A DNA stretch of 64,000 bases, taken from positions 114,501-178,500 of the forward strand of contig JALDNG010000087.1 in assembly GCA_024349245.1 (NCBI GenBank), given 5' to 3'. A program made the translations under genes and the position numbers. This document shows positions 45,561 through 58,627 of this stretch, one piece after another. The notes beneath the pieces are model-generated. The model was not told where the DNA came from, ran no database searches, and saw only the letters and a list, made by a program, of their open reading frames with translations. Source of the DNA: Neodontobutis hainanensis (taxonomy: Eukaryota > Chordata > Actinopteri > Gobiiformes > Odontobutidae). Every line of letters begins with the position of its first letter. Positions within the stretch are counted from its first letter, which is position 1.

Positions 45561-48500
45561 TATATTGGCTCGTTTATTTACCCGTTAACAAAACGCACTG
45601 ACGGTTAAAGAACAATAACTTTAACACTTACATGTCACAACTTGTACACGCGGAAATTTAAGTGTCTTTACAGGTAGCAATTAGCTTTTTTTGTCGTACA
45701 AGCTAGGTTTTAGTTTTAGTTGTTGCCTCCAGTTGCACATGCGCAGTAGACAAAGTGTAGGATGCACGTGCAATTCGAACTCGACCTGAGGCTATGACAA
45801 GTCCCGCTAACCTTTCTTCTGTTTTCTGTTCAGTTCCTAATATAGAAGACAGACAGAAGACAAATGTTAGCACTGTGAAAGGTAGAAAACACACTATTAC
45901 CATGCTTTATATCATTTTTAGGTCCTGGTGTTTCTAATAGCAGCTGTAAAAAAAATAAAAGTAAAATGAAAAATGCATAGTTAAACTGTAAAAAGTCTAG
46001 TGGTAATAAAATAAGATTTGTGCACACAATTGAAACTTTTTTTAGTTACTCAACCCACAGTTCATGTTCACCGCAGAACTAACAATAAGAATTTTTTCTT
46101 CAGCTGCAGTTTTTTTGTATTTCTTTGTATTATATGTCATAAACAGTAGAAACCAAAACACAAACAAAGATGAACGAACTTAGTGTTTTGTTGTGCTTTC
46201 GGAATTGAAGTCAGATGTTCTTCAGCTTCTTGGAGCCATCACCCTCCACTGCACGAGCATCAGCGTCTGTTGATATGCCAAGTATAATTACTCTGTGCCA
46301 CTGTCCTGCTCTTACCTTGTGGGTTCACAACTTCACAAAATTCCATCTTGTACTGCTCCAAGCAAAGTTTTCACTTCGGCTCTGATTTGGTCAATGATAT
46401 GGAATATTGAAGATGTACTGTTTTACCCAGAGCTTAATTTGTGGGGGAAAACAGGGTAATATTTCCCCTCCTTCTAAATCAGGACGAGGACCTATTACGT
46501 TTTGGTTTATTGAGCGGGATCATGTACAAGAGCATTAATGTTTAACCCCCGTCTTCCCTTTTCTCAGCTCCTGTAAAGTGCACTGTTACAAAATGTAGCA
46601 TTAGGCATATTCTATTACTTAATGTTTTTGACTGGTTCCGGCACCTCTTTAATTTTTTTCAGAAGTTTTTTTTAAGTAAAAGTTAATGTGGCCTGTCTGA
46701 TTTATAACTCAGCCTGTAGAAATTGTTAAATTGTTAAAATGGCATCAGTTAGATACAAAAAGCTATAATGCAGTCTCCATAACAATGTGTGTTCCTTTAC
46801 CTTTTTTCCTTCTCGATGCTGGGGGAATACTTCCTCTAAATATTGTCTCTGTGTTTCCCCACCTCCAGCTTTACAAATTAGGCACTGGTTTTACCGTTAC
46901 TAACGTAATAACATGGCGTTGCTGTGATGTTATACAACTGCAAACCTTTAATGATAAGCCCAATCACCAGCCAGTTATCCATTTAAAGTGACATGCCCTT
47001 TGCCAACACTTTCTATGGACGCTCTTCTAAATAGTAGCTGGTAGATTCACAGAGACAAACTATCTGGCAAAGCCAAGTTAGTCTGGCCGTGGAGCTGTTT
47101 AGAACTGTGTCCAACCTTAATTGAAGTAATCTGTTTACATGTAGCAATAGTCCAACAATGAACCATGTGTGTTACTCTGATTTAGGCAAGGCAATTTAGC
47201 ACAATTCATGGTCTGGGTCATTCAAAGAGTTTTAGAGAAATTCAAATGAATGCACCCTCAACAATGTTCTGGTTTACATACAAAATTCAGTTATAAAAAG
47301 ACTATAGCAAGACTTTGAATTCCAACATAACACCAAATCAAATATTGTTGAGAATGACTGTCAGAGTACAGTTGTGTAAGTGGCCTCAAAGTGTAAGCTT
47401 TGTGACTAACTGATGGTTGTCCTGGGTGTAAGGTGTGACCCTTGAGACCCTCTATAAGGACAAGTAAAAACTCAAAAAGCAAAAAACCCTGCCATTAGGA
47501 AAAAAGAGAAAGCTCAGGTAGTTTCACTGCAGGAAAGATCCATTCCCAGGATGGATAGACTGTGCAATAGATGTGTCCAAATAAATCTGTAGTATTTTTG
47601 AGAAGCAATTCCATGATTAATTCCAGATAGTTCCCTGCTTGGTGTAACCCATCAAGTCTCATAAATCATAAAACATGTGAACAGCAGCCTAATTCTGCAA
47701 AGCAAAGCGGGACATGTTGAGCTCCTCTGGATGGTCTGGACCCAGCCCAATGACATGAGGTCTACAGTTTATTTATCTGTATGAATCACCATCAAAAGAG
47801 ATCTGCAGATGCCAATGAATGTTGAAAGCGACCTTTGTTACTGGATTTGGCATTAATTCATATAGAGCAGTTTGTTTCCATTTCTGTTCTCTGCTGCCCG
47901 GCAAAACAGCAGATAAAGTTTCAGATGTTTTGTATTTGTCTGTGAGAGATTTAAAATATTGCATTTCCAAATAATCTCACAGTGGAAGCTATGCCACGGG
48001 GAACAACAATTGCCACTCAAATGAGAACCATCCCCCTTGTGCTTTTAGTGACTCCCAGGCGCACACACACACCTCATATATCATGGAGCAAGGGGGCTGG
48101 TGCACTCAGAGCCTGGAGGGGACGTCCCGCCTCAATGTGGCATTAGGGAACAGGATATTGTGCTTCCTCTGAACATGAAAGAATACATCAAGTTAGCACT
48201 AGAGGCTGAGTTATGTCCCGGACAAACCGGCCTCAGTGAGTCAGGACTTCAATGCACTCATTCAAAACTGGAGGCTTTACATGTTTTATTAAAGCAGTTC
48301 AGAAATTAGTCTAGATACAGTTTCATTCGTAGAGGATAAAAAATGAAAGTACGTTTTTTTTTCTATTAAAATTGTGGTTACACAATATAAATACAGGTAA
48401 ATCATTTAGAGTTAACATTACTAAATAAAATAATATTTGAATATGCATAACAATATGCAAATATGACATTTTTAAATCAATAAATTTGTTATACATAACA

Positions 48501-50130
48501 TTTATATCTGAGGTCAAACTTATATAAGCAAGGTCTACAATATTCTTTTTATTTTTATTTATTTTTACTGCTTAACCTATTACAGATGTTTTGGATGCAC
48601 TATTGACAATCGCTATTTAACTGTCTGCCAGGCCAGTAGGGGGCACTGTAAACCCCACTGGTGCTAATGCTACATGCGATTATACACAAGAAAAAAATAA
48701 CAACGGTCAGACCCAGACCCCAAAAGAAAATTAGACCCCACACAATAGCAGTGGTAAAAACACAAATAACACTAAAAAAAAGAAACACAAAACTAAAGAG
48801 GACCGCTACCTACTGAAGCCTAAATGTTATTTCAAATAAATTAATACAAAAAATGAAGGGTTTTGGGTTTTAGATCAAAATGACTTCCAAAACCTTTATA
48901 ACAGAGAATTTGTTAACGTTTTACATAATGCACATGCATAGTTTAAAGTGTTCTTCTGGGGTTCAATTGTGCCACTACACTGACACTTTTAAACCCGGTG
49001 CTTTCATCCAACAATAATATAATTAGTACAAGAGTTTCTGAAGTAAAACAGTAAAACACTGTTCTCCAACCACCATATTTAAAACTTTGCAGGTTCATGT
49101 AAACAAAGGGTCAAAACGAAACAGTATTTAGGGTACATTCTTTCACTCTCCTTTACTTTGGGATGTAAGGATTTACAGATTCACCTATACACATGCAGAT
49201 GGGAGGAAGCCCACGGGGGGACATGCGGTCTCTGAACAGAAAGGGCGTATATTATAATGAAAGTGCCAGTATCAAAGAAGTTCAGCCTGTAATGTTAGTT
49301 TGTGCTGGGGTCATGAGCTACAGCGGGGCACAGTCTGCTTCTGGCATGAAATAAACGTCCTGAAATAAAACGTGTTGACCCTTAAACAGTAATGTATCTT
49401 TAAAAAATAAATATGTATCAACTGTGCTGTTTGCCCTTGTTTTCTTCCCTTGTTACTTGAGTTTTGGGTCTCATCTAGTCGTTGGTCTGCTTAAGGTTAC
49501 TTCCTTCCAAGTTCTTGTTTTTCATGTATGATTGACTTGCTCGATTCAAGCACAATGTTGTTATTTCCTAAGAATATGTCCCAGGATTATAAAAATAAAT
49601 GCCACAAGTCATTATAAATAATACACAATGATTCTCCAAATGTTTTATGATTTGTGGTCTTTGGACACCAAAACATTACAAAACCAAAACATATGCTGAA
49701 AACACATGGAGATGGAGAACATCTCTGAACTCACAGCATCCTCTTGCTGCACATTTTGATTTGTGCTGGACAATAATTTGACCTACCTTCTTCCTCTGTC
49801 CAGGTCTGGTTCTTCCCCAGTGTTTAGTCTGCTGGTGGAACTGATTATCAAGAAGCAAACTTCACCCCCTGACTTACGGTAATTGCACTGCACTCTCCAT
49901 TCCAGACACTGATTTCCAATTAGCATACATACATTTTCTTTTTTCTGTGCATTGAAGCAATTTGGTTGCGGTATCAGGTGACTCTAAAGGGCCGCTGACC
50001 TTGACATGATCACTGTGTGTATTTTCAATATGATAATTTCAACCCACCACAATTTTCAAGTCGACGTCTGAGCGCACAAGTGAAACATCTGGTCTTGAGA
50101 CTTGAACAGGCTTCCTCTTTAGCGCCGTGC
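45561..50130. other. Gene-poor flank upstream of stox1
   Basis: No coding region is supported. The segment 46,430-46,670 (CAGAGCTTAATTTGTGGGGG to GGTTCCGGCACCTC) resembles a dispersed teleost repeat. A CTCF-like site is at 48,633. Otherwise AT-rich DNA with scattered, short ORFs. Confidence 0.55.
48633..48647 (+). promoter_or_regulatory. CTCF-like motif
   Basis: CCAGTAGGGGGCACT is a full match to the vertebrate CTCF consensus as I know it. It is 3.4 kb upstream of the stox1 start. Confidence 0.55.
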
Positions 50131-50139
50131 CAGGAATAA

Positions 50140-50400
50140 ATCTGGCCCACGTCATGCATAAAGCAGGCAAAATCCTGAACACGGGCCAGAGTGTGTACAG
50201 TCTGACCTCAGCCCCCAGGCGGAGACCCTCATACATGTGTTTTGGATGCACAGTGGCCCCTTTGTTACTAGGATGTCTAGGATGGCACTGAGGAATGTAA
50301 ATCTATGTTGTCGCAAGAATGAAATACAAAGGGTCGGTGCTTCCTGACGTATGGGGTCAAAGGTCAGCATATGTTCAAGTGTAGACAGTTTAATCACGGA
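50140..50400 (+). mobile_element. Possible L1-type LINE C-terminal fragment
   Basis: The plus strand reads AETLIHVFWMHSGPF, close to the AETLxHLFWECP zinc-knuckle-like box near the end of L1/Tx1 ORF2 proteins. The expected cysteines are partly lost. Confidence 0.4.
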
Positions 50401-50549
50401 AGAATCAATACAATCTGTAAGCAGAGATTTAGATTATAAACATGACATATATAGTAAAAAGAATGATGCACTCTAAAGCCTGGTCTAACACAGATAAAAG
50501 GTTGAATATATTCTAAATAATCCACCAAATATTTTTCCAGTAACAATCA

Positions 50550-51115
50550 TAGGTAACGTAACCAACTAACTAAATCTAAATTAAGGTTATTATGATTAAA
50601 CAAACACATGGCATAACTTGATTTAACCTAATATAACTTAGAACATAGATTGATGTAAAAAATCCAAACTGATTGATTTGACTTAGCATGACTTATCATA
50701 ACATAATTTAAAATAACCTAATTTGACTAGATTTAAACAAATGTAACTTCATATGACACAACCAAAATTAACTTAATTGAACTTAACTTGATCTAAGTTG
50801 ACTTCAGCTAGCTTAGTTTAATTTAATCTAACGTAACCTAACTTGACCTAACTTAACCTAACTTAACCTAATAACATAACTTAACTTGAGTTGACTTAAC
50901 TAGACTTCATCTAACAAAACCTAACTTAATGTAACTTAATCTATCTTGACATAACCATAACCTAATTTGACCGAACTTACCTTTTATAACTTAACCAAAC
51001 TTATCTTGCCTTGATTTCATATTAACTTCATATAACTGGACTTAACACAACTTAATCTAAAGTAACTTCAGCTAAGTTGAGTTAACGTCAGACTTGACTG
51101 AACCTAACCTAACTC
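50550..51115 (+). repeat. Degenerate CTTAACCTAA-type minisatellite
   Basis: About 560 bp of diverged pentamers (CCTAA, CTTAA, TAACT). The clearest part is 50,835-50,890, with alternating ACCTAACTTA units. The same repeat flanks the Tc1-like element at 58.6-60.0 kb. Confidence 0.8.
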
Positions 51116-51289
51116 ATAAGTGACCTGCTCTTGTCAAAGATTAATGGGTATAGATCTTACAGACTTTTTTCTTCAACAATTCTTATCATATTAAGAGAAC
51201 AGAAAAACATAAACTGGACACTAGTGCAACAAAAGACAAGGCCCCTATAACACCTTACTCATTTATTTTTTCTCAATTCTCTTCACTAG

Positions 51290-51445
51290 TGAATGAATGT
51301 GAGAGTGAATGGTTGTCTGTCAGTGTCTGTCTCTAAATGTTAGCCCTGCGACTAACTGGCCACTGTCCAGGGTGTACCCCGCCTCAGGCCCAGAGTTGCT
51401 GGGATAGGCTCCAGTCACCTGCGACCTCTGGGACCAAGCGCAAAA
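51290..51445 (-). repeat. Dispersed repeat, copy B
   Basis: The reverse complement carries GTGACTGGAGCCTATCCCAG and GGGGTACACCCTGGACAGTG, matching 43,215-43,330. Confidence 0.65.
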
Positions 51446-51498
51446 GGAACCCAAACATATTTTACATCCACTGGACAGCTTTAGAACTCTCACATATA

Positions 51499-51710
51499 CA
51501 GCTGTGCTCATAAGTTTACATGTCCTGGCATTTTTTGGGCCATTTTTCATAGAATATGAATGATAACACAAGAACCCTTCTTTCACTCATAGTTAGTAGT
51601 TAAGTGAAGCCATTTATTGTCAAACAGGTATGTTTACTCTTTTTAAATCATGATGACAACAGAAACTACACAAATTCAACCCGGGTAATGTAAACTTATG
51701 AGCACATCTG
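51499..51710 (-). mobile_element. Tc1-derived MITE, about 212 bp
   Basis: Terminal inverted repeats CAGCTGTGCTCATAAGTTTA (left) and CAGATGTGCTCATAAGTTTA (right, reversed). Its interior (GCCATTTATTGTCAAACA and GATGACAACAGAAACTAC) matches, reversed, the 3' untranslated part of the Tc1 copy at 1,020-1,105. TA is present at the left flank; the right flank is mutated. Confidence 0.85.
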
Positions 51711-53147
51711 CATCCAGGTTATGGCTGGACAACATGCCAGCTCGACTCTGTGACCATATTTTGATGACTTGCTATTGTCATCGAAATGCATCCATTTCTT
51801 GCCTTATTGTACAGTACATAAACATTTTCCATGGGTTGAACAAATCCAATATAAACAGAAGGGAAATTAAAGCCATTACAATTTACAGTTTGAAGACTGA
51901 ACTCTGACCTGCAAACTTTCACTATGGGGTTATGCTAAATCTCTTGGCAAGGCTTTGACAAATGAGCCTCTTTTTGTGACTGATTACTGTGGACCGTTTT
52001 ATTTGTCATTTAGTGCTGACGCCCTCTAACAAACAAAAACCCTAAAAATCTTTGGATGTTGTAAATTCAACACAACAGTACCTTCTTTCTTTTCTTGGAT
52101 CAAAACTGTATATCCTTCTTCAGCCCCACTTGTTAAGCCTTTTTCTTCACATTGTTCTGTTTGACTTTGTGCCTGAGTGAACATGTCCTGGCCTCGGTTC
52201 TGCTACTCTGTTATTACGTTTTCATTATTTCAGCGCTATGCCGTGGTGGATGAGATCAAAGCGGGTAGAGGATGGTTTGTGTCAGGTCTTGGCGTTGTGA
52301 ATTGAAGTTTAAGATAGTAATATATGCACACGGCACTAATCAATGCAGCGGGAAGCAGGGCCTGGCTTCAGTCAGTATCAGCAGACAGCATAATTTTGTT
52401 ATGGTAAAATAGCAGTTACTTTTACTTACTCTGTTGTGATCATGTATTATTAGTATGTATCGCTCCACACTGAGGCATCAAACTTTATCAATGCTGTTCC
52501 AGAAAGTTGCCCAATGACATGTGAGACAATCTGTAACAATGTGAACTACGGAGCATATCCATCTGAACACAGCACATCACTTTGAATATGCCACAAGAAG
52601 TCTGGTTTTCGCATTGTATAAACCCTCAGACTCTGTCACTTATGATTTTTTTTATAAATAAAAAACTTGTAAGACTTTTAATTCTGTCTAAACTTATCTC
52701 TTTCCTCTGCATTTCAGAAACAATGTCAGTACACTATAATATAATCATTAGTCGGATCTGTCTTGTGAAAAAGTTTCCATTCCATCAAACCAAATCTAAA
52801 CTGTGGCAGATTCTATGCTTATTTGTTGAATCTCTATCCACTTGTGTCCAGAGGCAGTTTATTCTGCGTTCATCAGTACTGCCCCCTGGAAATACAAGTT
52901 AAAATCCAGGAGACCAAATAAATTATTTGTATAAAGTTTTTTTTTATCAGGATCACAGGTCAGGCTTGAGTCATGAATTTGAATAAAGTCATGGATCAAT
53001 GTTGTACTATAAAAGAAAACATGTGTCAGGCTGAGTATTTCTGCATGTTTCTGTGAAAAAAAATCAACATTTCAACATCACAAAAAAATATCAACTAACA
53101 AGAAGGGAGAACAGGTCAATTTCATGTGATATTATTCCTAGGGAAAT
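51711..53147. other. Intergenic DNA
   Basis: No gene or clear repeat. A weak CTCF-like CTGCCCCCTGG is near 52,877. Confidence 0.5.
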
Positions 53148-53482
53148 GGTAAATGACATCCATTTATATAGCGCTTTTTTGCACCCTTCTCGGGCACCCA
53201 AAGCGCTTTACATCGTGCTTCCACTCACCCCATTCACACACATTCACTCCTGGGGCAGACAGAGGGGGGCTGGCACACAAACGGCGCTCAACCTTCTCCT
53301 ACCACCACCAAACACACATCTACAGTCACACACATTCATACACCAGTGCTACGGACACTGGAGGCAAGGTAGGTTAAGTGTCTTGCCCAAGGACACAACG
53401 AAAATTTGAACAGGGAAGAGCGGGATTCAAACCGCCAACCTTCCGGTTATAGGACGACTGCTCTACCACTGAGCCACTGCGT
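53148..53482 (-). mobile_element. tRNA-derived SINE, near full length (335 bp)
   Basis: On the minus strand: head CAGTGGCTCAGTGGTAGAGC (A box) and GGTTTGAATCCC (B box), body GTGTCCTTGGGCAAGACAC, and tail GTAAAGCGCTTTGG to AAAAGCGCTATATAAATGGA. Same family as 44,554 and 56,422. Confidence 0.9.
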
Positions 53483-55830
53483 ACTCTTTCCTCTGCATCC
53501 TCCAGATATTTCCAGATTTATTTTATTGATGGTGCGATGTTACCCAAGGCCCAAGTTTACCAAAATACTTATCCTCTTAGTCAGGTATTAATTTAATGAT
53601 TACTTTTACCTTGACTCAAGTTATTTTGATTTAAACCCCAGAGCACATTTACTTACAGTACCAATTTTAGCTGCTCTCCTCTTGATAATGACAGTGGCTT
53701 GACTATAAAAGCTGTTTACTCAAGTCTGGGCTATAATTGACTTAAAGTGTTGCTTTAATGAGACTGGAAGAATCCAGCAATGAACGCACATAAGGAGAAG
53801 GAGGGTTAGCCCTGGAGTTTTTAGCTGTGCGTTTTAGCTGTGTGTTAGAGAAAGTGGCAAGTGACGGTCGATGCCCACTTCCTTCTGCACCACACACACT
53901 GCCACTGAAAAGGCCCGTAGACAATCAGTACATCACAATGACCTGAGACATGTCCACAGTACACTTTGAGCTCAGGTGTGAGGCTGCGTTTTATTTCACC
54001 AAGCATTATGTTGGAGCATTTGCAGGTGCACTACTCTCCCGTTAAACAATGTGCTGCCTAAAGCCATAATTTTAACCACAGCTCTATTTATGTTTTCTTA
54101 CGTAGGTGCACAAATGGAACGCTCCAGAGATTACAAAAAGGTTTACTGTTTCAAATGCATTATTGGGGTTTGGTGTAACAATCCTGCTAAAACAAAGAAG
54201 CAATAGATTTTACAGCTTCCCAACGGTGGCCTCAAACAATCATTTTCTGTTAAATCTATTATTGTTTATAATATACAGTATTAATTGTGAACTTTACCAG
54301 CTGGACAACACCATTGTGAATAACCACTGTCCTTACCGTTACCCTTCCAGTGCATTGAGCTTCTGTGCTCTGGCTGCATCCTAATGTGCATCAGAGGCTG
54401 TACCCTAACTGGCAGACATCAAGACTCAGTCTGTGTCTGTGAAGTGTCACCTGCCACAGTGCGGCCATCCAGCGGCCAGTAACCGTATTAAAGTGGCTGA
54501 AGCTTTGAAGTGAGGCAGCATGGCCTGAAAGCCTGGCTGTAATGTCACATCAAAGACATGTGTAGCATATGAGCTTCATTAGTAGAGCACACCGCCTGTC
54601 CAGTAGAAACCAGTTTGTGAGTGCTACGTGCCTTCTGTAGAACTCACACACAGGCCACCCTTATGTTCCCAGCGACCCCTGCTACAAGGTGAGCTCAAGT
54701 ATGCAGGTCTCTTCCTGGTCTGGTTCAAGCATGGATGTATTGTTGTTCTAATAATACATCCATGGGATCAAGGCTTGGGGGGAGGAAGTGGGCAGGAAGT
54801 GGACAAGGAGGATGCAGGAGAATAGACAAAGCTGGAGGAAACATTTTCCTCCAGATGGTAGGATTTAATAAAAAAAAATAAAGATTCCACATTACAAGCA
54901 AATGGTAATGTTAAATGTTTTAAATTGTACTTTATTTTATTCATTTACATGTTTCTGTTTATTCTTTGCCATTTCAAGAGGCAACAGTGCCTCATTTGAT
55001 TCAAGATTATATTCCAACATATAAAATTGCTATGTCCCCAGGACGATGCCTTATCGTGAGAGATTATGAGAGTGATATTCTTTACAGTGCTCAAATAGAG
55101 GGTGCAAAAATAGGCCAGTACACTAGACCCTAACAGAGATTTATTTGTATAAAATGCAACCAACCGTTTCTTCCAAACTTGCCATCTTGGATAGTCTCCA
55201 CTTGTAAACAAATAATGTCTGTAAATATTGCGTCTCTCTTGTATCACCATAAACCAGTAGGCTCACCTCTCATCTATTTTATAGGACAACAGGCTGGACT
55301 GATCCATAAACACACATGCACTTTAAAGGAAAGGCCAAAGCCATAAAACAGAATATAGTCTGTTTCACAGAACTGTCTGGAATAGCTCCTGTTAAAATCG
55401 TTTGCAAAAGGGAGGCACATTCTGTCTGAAACATTTTAGGTGATTGCATGACGCACCAACTCTGCCTATCACAACATTTGTTTTATTCATCATAAAACAA
55501 GTTGCAAGTTATCATAGCAACAATTTATTATCACCAGAGTGCGGCTGTGAATCTGCGAATAAAAGGAACGGTTACAAACAAATAAATTAGTATATGAAAC
55601 AAGGAAGTCGGCCGATAAAAAGAGCGTGTATTAAAGACTACGAGATTAAGGATGTGCCAAAGCCAGTAGGAAGCAGAGCAAAAACATATTTTCCTTCTAG
55701 AAAATCCTTTAATGCCACATTTTTTAGCGTTAGCGAAAGACTTTAGCACCAATGCTAATACCTGTTCATGCTGCCACATTATTGGTCAGAGACCGGTGAG
55801 CCATGGTTTGACTCAAGTGGGTGGCTTGGC
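53483..55830. other. Intergenic DNA
   Basis: No supported gene. A 12-bp perfect stem (CATGGATGTATT and its complement, loop 11) lies at 54,730-54,764. Confidence 0.5.
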
Positions 55831-55832
55831 AT

Positions 55833-56165
55833 GATACACATAGATTGTAAATAAACATGGATGTCATCCGCCCATTGGTCCCCTGTTCATCGATATTGTC
55901 ATTACGACAGGGCAATAAAATGGCGGTTACATCCGGGCTTTTCGGCTTTTATTCCATAGTAAAACATAGAATAGAACATAAAATAGTTTTTAGATAGCAG
56001 AAACGGACATATTAATCAAAAATTCACCGCGCCCTCCAGAGTTGTCGCGTAGTAAAAACTTAGCTCTAGAGACCGAAGCCATCTTTTGTACCAGGCTGTA
56101 AACATGATTTTTACACTTCTAAAGTCACCATTGGGTTTCTGCCCTCTGGTGGACTGCAGTATATC
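55833..56165 (+). repeat. Dispersed teleost repeat carrying YY1-, ETS- and CTCF-like motifs
   Basis: Words such as TAGATTGTAAATAAACATGG and ACCAGGCTGTAAACATG are familiar from a widespread teleost repeat. It contains AAAATGGCGG with ATCCGGG (55,918-55,939) and CTGCCCTCTGGTGG (56,139-56,152), a CTCF consensus on the minus strand. Family name not known to me. Confidence 0.45.
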
Positions 56166-56421
56166 ACTGTATTTCGCCGTTTGGTGGAGCCCTTACTCGA
56201 GGACCATTTAGGAGGTTTCCATGAGAGAAGCTTGGTGATACAAGATGGATTTACCCAAGTTTGGAAACTCCCAAATCTCAGGAGAATTCAGCAAGGTTAA
56301 ATCCTTTTTAATTAGGGCTGTCAATTTTGATTAATTAATCTGAGAAAAAAATAACGTGTTGAAAAAAATAACGCAGATTAATTCATTCCGTATTAAACTT
56401 TGACTTTTTTTTTTTTTTTTT

Positions 56422-56632
56422 TAAATAACGCTTTTCCACCTAGTAGGCACTCAAGGCGCTTTCACCAGCGTTACAGTTGACACCACTGGAGGTAAGGTGG
56501 GTTAAGTGTCTTGCCCAAGGACACAACAACAGTATGCAGGGGAGAGCGGGATCTTATGATGTTTTGAGCGGGAATCGATCTGCCCACCCATCGGTCGAAG
56601 GACGGCCACTCTACCCACTGAGGTACTGCCGA
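56422..56632 (-). mobile_element. tRNA-derived SINE, diverged copy
   Basis: On the minus strand: CAGTACCTCAGTGGGTAGAG, ATCGATTCCCGC, GTGTCCTTGGGCAAGACAC and an AAAAGCGTTATTTAAA tail. An extra AT-rich piece (AAAACATCATAAGATC) sits after the B box. Confidence 0.85.
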
Positions 56633-56721
56633 CTTTGAGTTGTTCTCACCAGTGTTGACAGTTTTGATGATGAAATGGATGTTTTCCACAGGTGAGAAAA
56701 ATTGTCCACAGATAGTGCTTG

Positions 56722-56865
<144 letters not shown>

Positions 56866-57205
56866 CAGTGCATCACTCATACATAGTTAAAATAATACTA
56901 ATAATTAAAGAATAAAAACACCTAAAACCCCCCACATACATAAAACAAAACATTGGTCTAGACTTAGCGTTTAGCATTAAGTGTTTAGAGCCGTTATTAC
57001 AGTTGGGTAGAAACTGTGCTTGAGTCTATTTGTCCTGGCTTTATATAATCTGTACCGTCTCCCTGAAGGCAACAGTTCAAATAGGGAGTGGCCAGGGTGT
57101 GAAGTGTCCTTTATAATGCTCTGTGCTCTTCTGAGGCAATGGGAGCTGTGTAGATTTTCCAGTGTGGGGAGAGGGCAGCCAACAATCTTCTGAGCGGTGT
57201 TGATG
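56866..57205 (-). mobile_element. L2/Maui-like LINE 3' end
   Basis: On the minus strand it encodes AQKIVGCPLPTLENLHSSHC, then RRAQSIIKDTSHPGHSLFEL and LPSGRRYRLYKARTNRLKHS, ending FYPTVITALNT and a stop near 56,975. This is the C-terminal module of L2-clade LINEs. About 110 bp of 3' UTR leads straight into the tetranucleotide array. Confidence 0.8.
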
Positions 57206-57471
57206 ACCCCTTATAGAGCTTTCCTCTGAGCCACTGTGAAGCTGGTGAACCAAATAAAAATATGACCAAATTTATCTGAATAAAATCTGAATGCTGGTAT
57301 TTAAACCCCAATTCTCCTCTTCAAATATGAAATCAGGGGAAATAAAACTGGAATGAGGTAACAAGCTACATGCTAACCCCCTATTATTATAGTTTGCGAG
57401 TTTTTGTGCTAATGTCACTAATGCTGCTTATTCATTGATTCATTTGAATTGAATTTTTTATGCAGTGTAGA

Positions 57472-57585
57472 AACAGACACACAACAGGAAAGATGCTATA
57501 CTGAACAACATGGACCATCCCCTTCATTGGGTTATTAAAAAACGGAGCACAACAAGGGGACATCTGAGATCAGTGAGCTGCAGAA
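57472..57585 (+). mobile_element. LINE 3' end fragment (copy 4)
   Basis: GATGCTATACTGAACAACAT through CTGAGATCAGTGAGCTGCAG, matching the copies at 5,091, 11,821 and 20,231. Confidence 0.65.
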
Positions 57586-58536
57586 TGAATATATATTTAG
57601 TTATTTTGAATTTGAATAAATCAGTTTGTGTGTTTTATTTACATTTTGGGCCTTTTCAGACCAATATTTAGCAAAATATAACAAAAATGTATTTGTGGAC
57701 AAGACAAATTATAGTAAAAGGCTCACTATGGCCCCTGGGCCTTTAGTTTAACATATGTGAGCTGTCTGCTGGTGGCAGACTAAAGCCGTTCTCACATATG
57801 TCAGAGGCTGGTCTGGTCTTTGTCAGGAGCTGCCTATAACATGAGATGGTCCACTGGAGACATGTTCACTTAGCCCTTTATCAGTATAACTGTTTGTGCA
57901 TTGACAAAACAAATTCTTATTTTGTTGGATCTACAATAAAATCATCCAAATAAGCCTGCATTTTTATTAACCTGATGTAAAAGATCTCCAGACAAACACC
58001 TTGTTTGAATATTTTCTGTTTGTGCCTACTCGAACAACGTTACCATGAGGATGTTTAAAATCATGTTTGTGTGCGCTGTGTGTAATCCAGCAGCAGATTT
58101 ACAATGCTAATGTTTGTTTTTTTAAATTGCAAGCATGCACCAGCAACCTGGCTTCCCACTGTATGATTATCTTATAGAGTGACATACTTTCCTTCAGGGC
58201 ACAGTGCACTTGCAATTAGGGAATATCTGCTTCACCTCCAAAGTGTAGATGCTGAGTCCACGTGAATGCCACGTATTGTGAGGCTATTGTTAATCGGTGA
58301 AACGGGAAACGCGCTTTAAAACCAAGTGAGGTGGTGTACAGTTGCAGTAAAAGGCCAAGGGACTGTATTCTGTTACTGTACTTCCAGAAAATGTGGTTGT
58401 TTTGCAGATACAATTATATCCACTCACATAAAAAGTGAAGAAAAAAAAGTATTCAGAACTTTTCCATCTTCTCTCCAAAGTTTTTAAAATTTGCACCAGT
58501 TTTTAGCGTTTTGGTGACTCAGTCTTTCTCAGACTA
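57586..58536. other. Intergenic DNA
   Basis: No supported gene or repeat. Confidence 0.5.
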
Positions 58537-58627
58537 CCTAACGTAACTTAACCTACCTTAACCATACCTAAGCTATTTTGACTTGTCTCAATTTAACTTA
58601 TAAGCTAACATAACCTAACATTACCTA
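58537..58627 (+). repeat. CTTAACCTAA-type minisatellite, left part
   Basis: CCTAACGTAACTTAACCTAC and similar units run up to the TA at 58,626-58,627, where the Tc1-like element begins. Confidence 0.75.

Noticed and set aside
50550..51115. CRISPR array or interstitial vertebrate telomere repeat
   Set aside because: No constant repeats with unique spacers, and the unit is a degenerate pentamer, not the hexamer CCCTAA.
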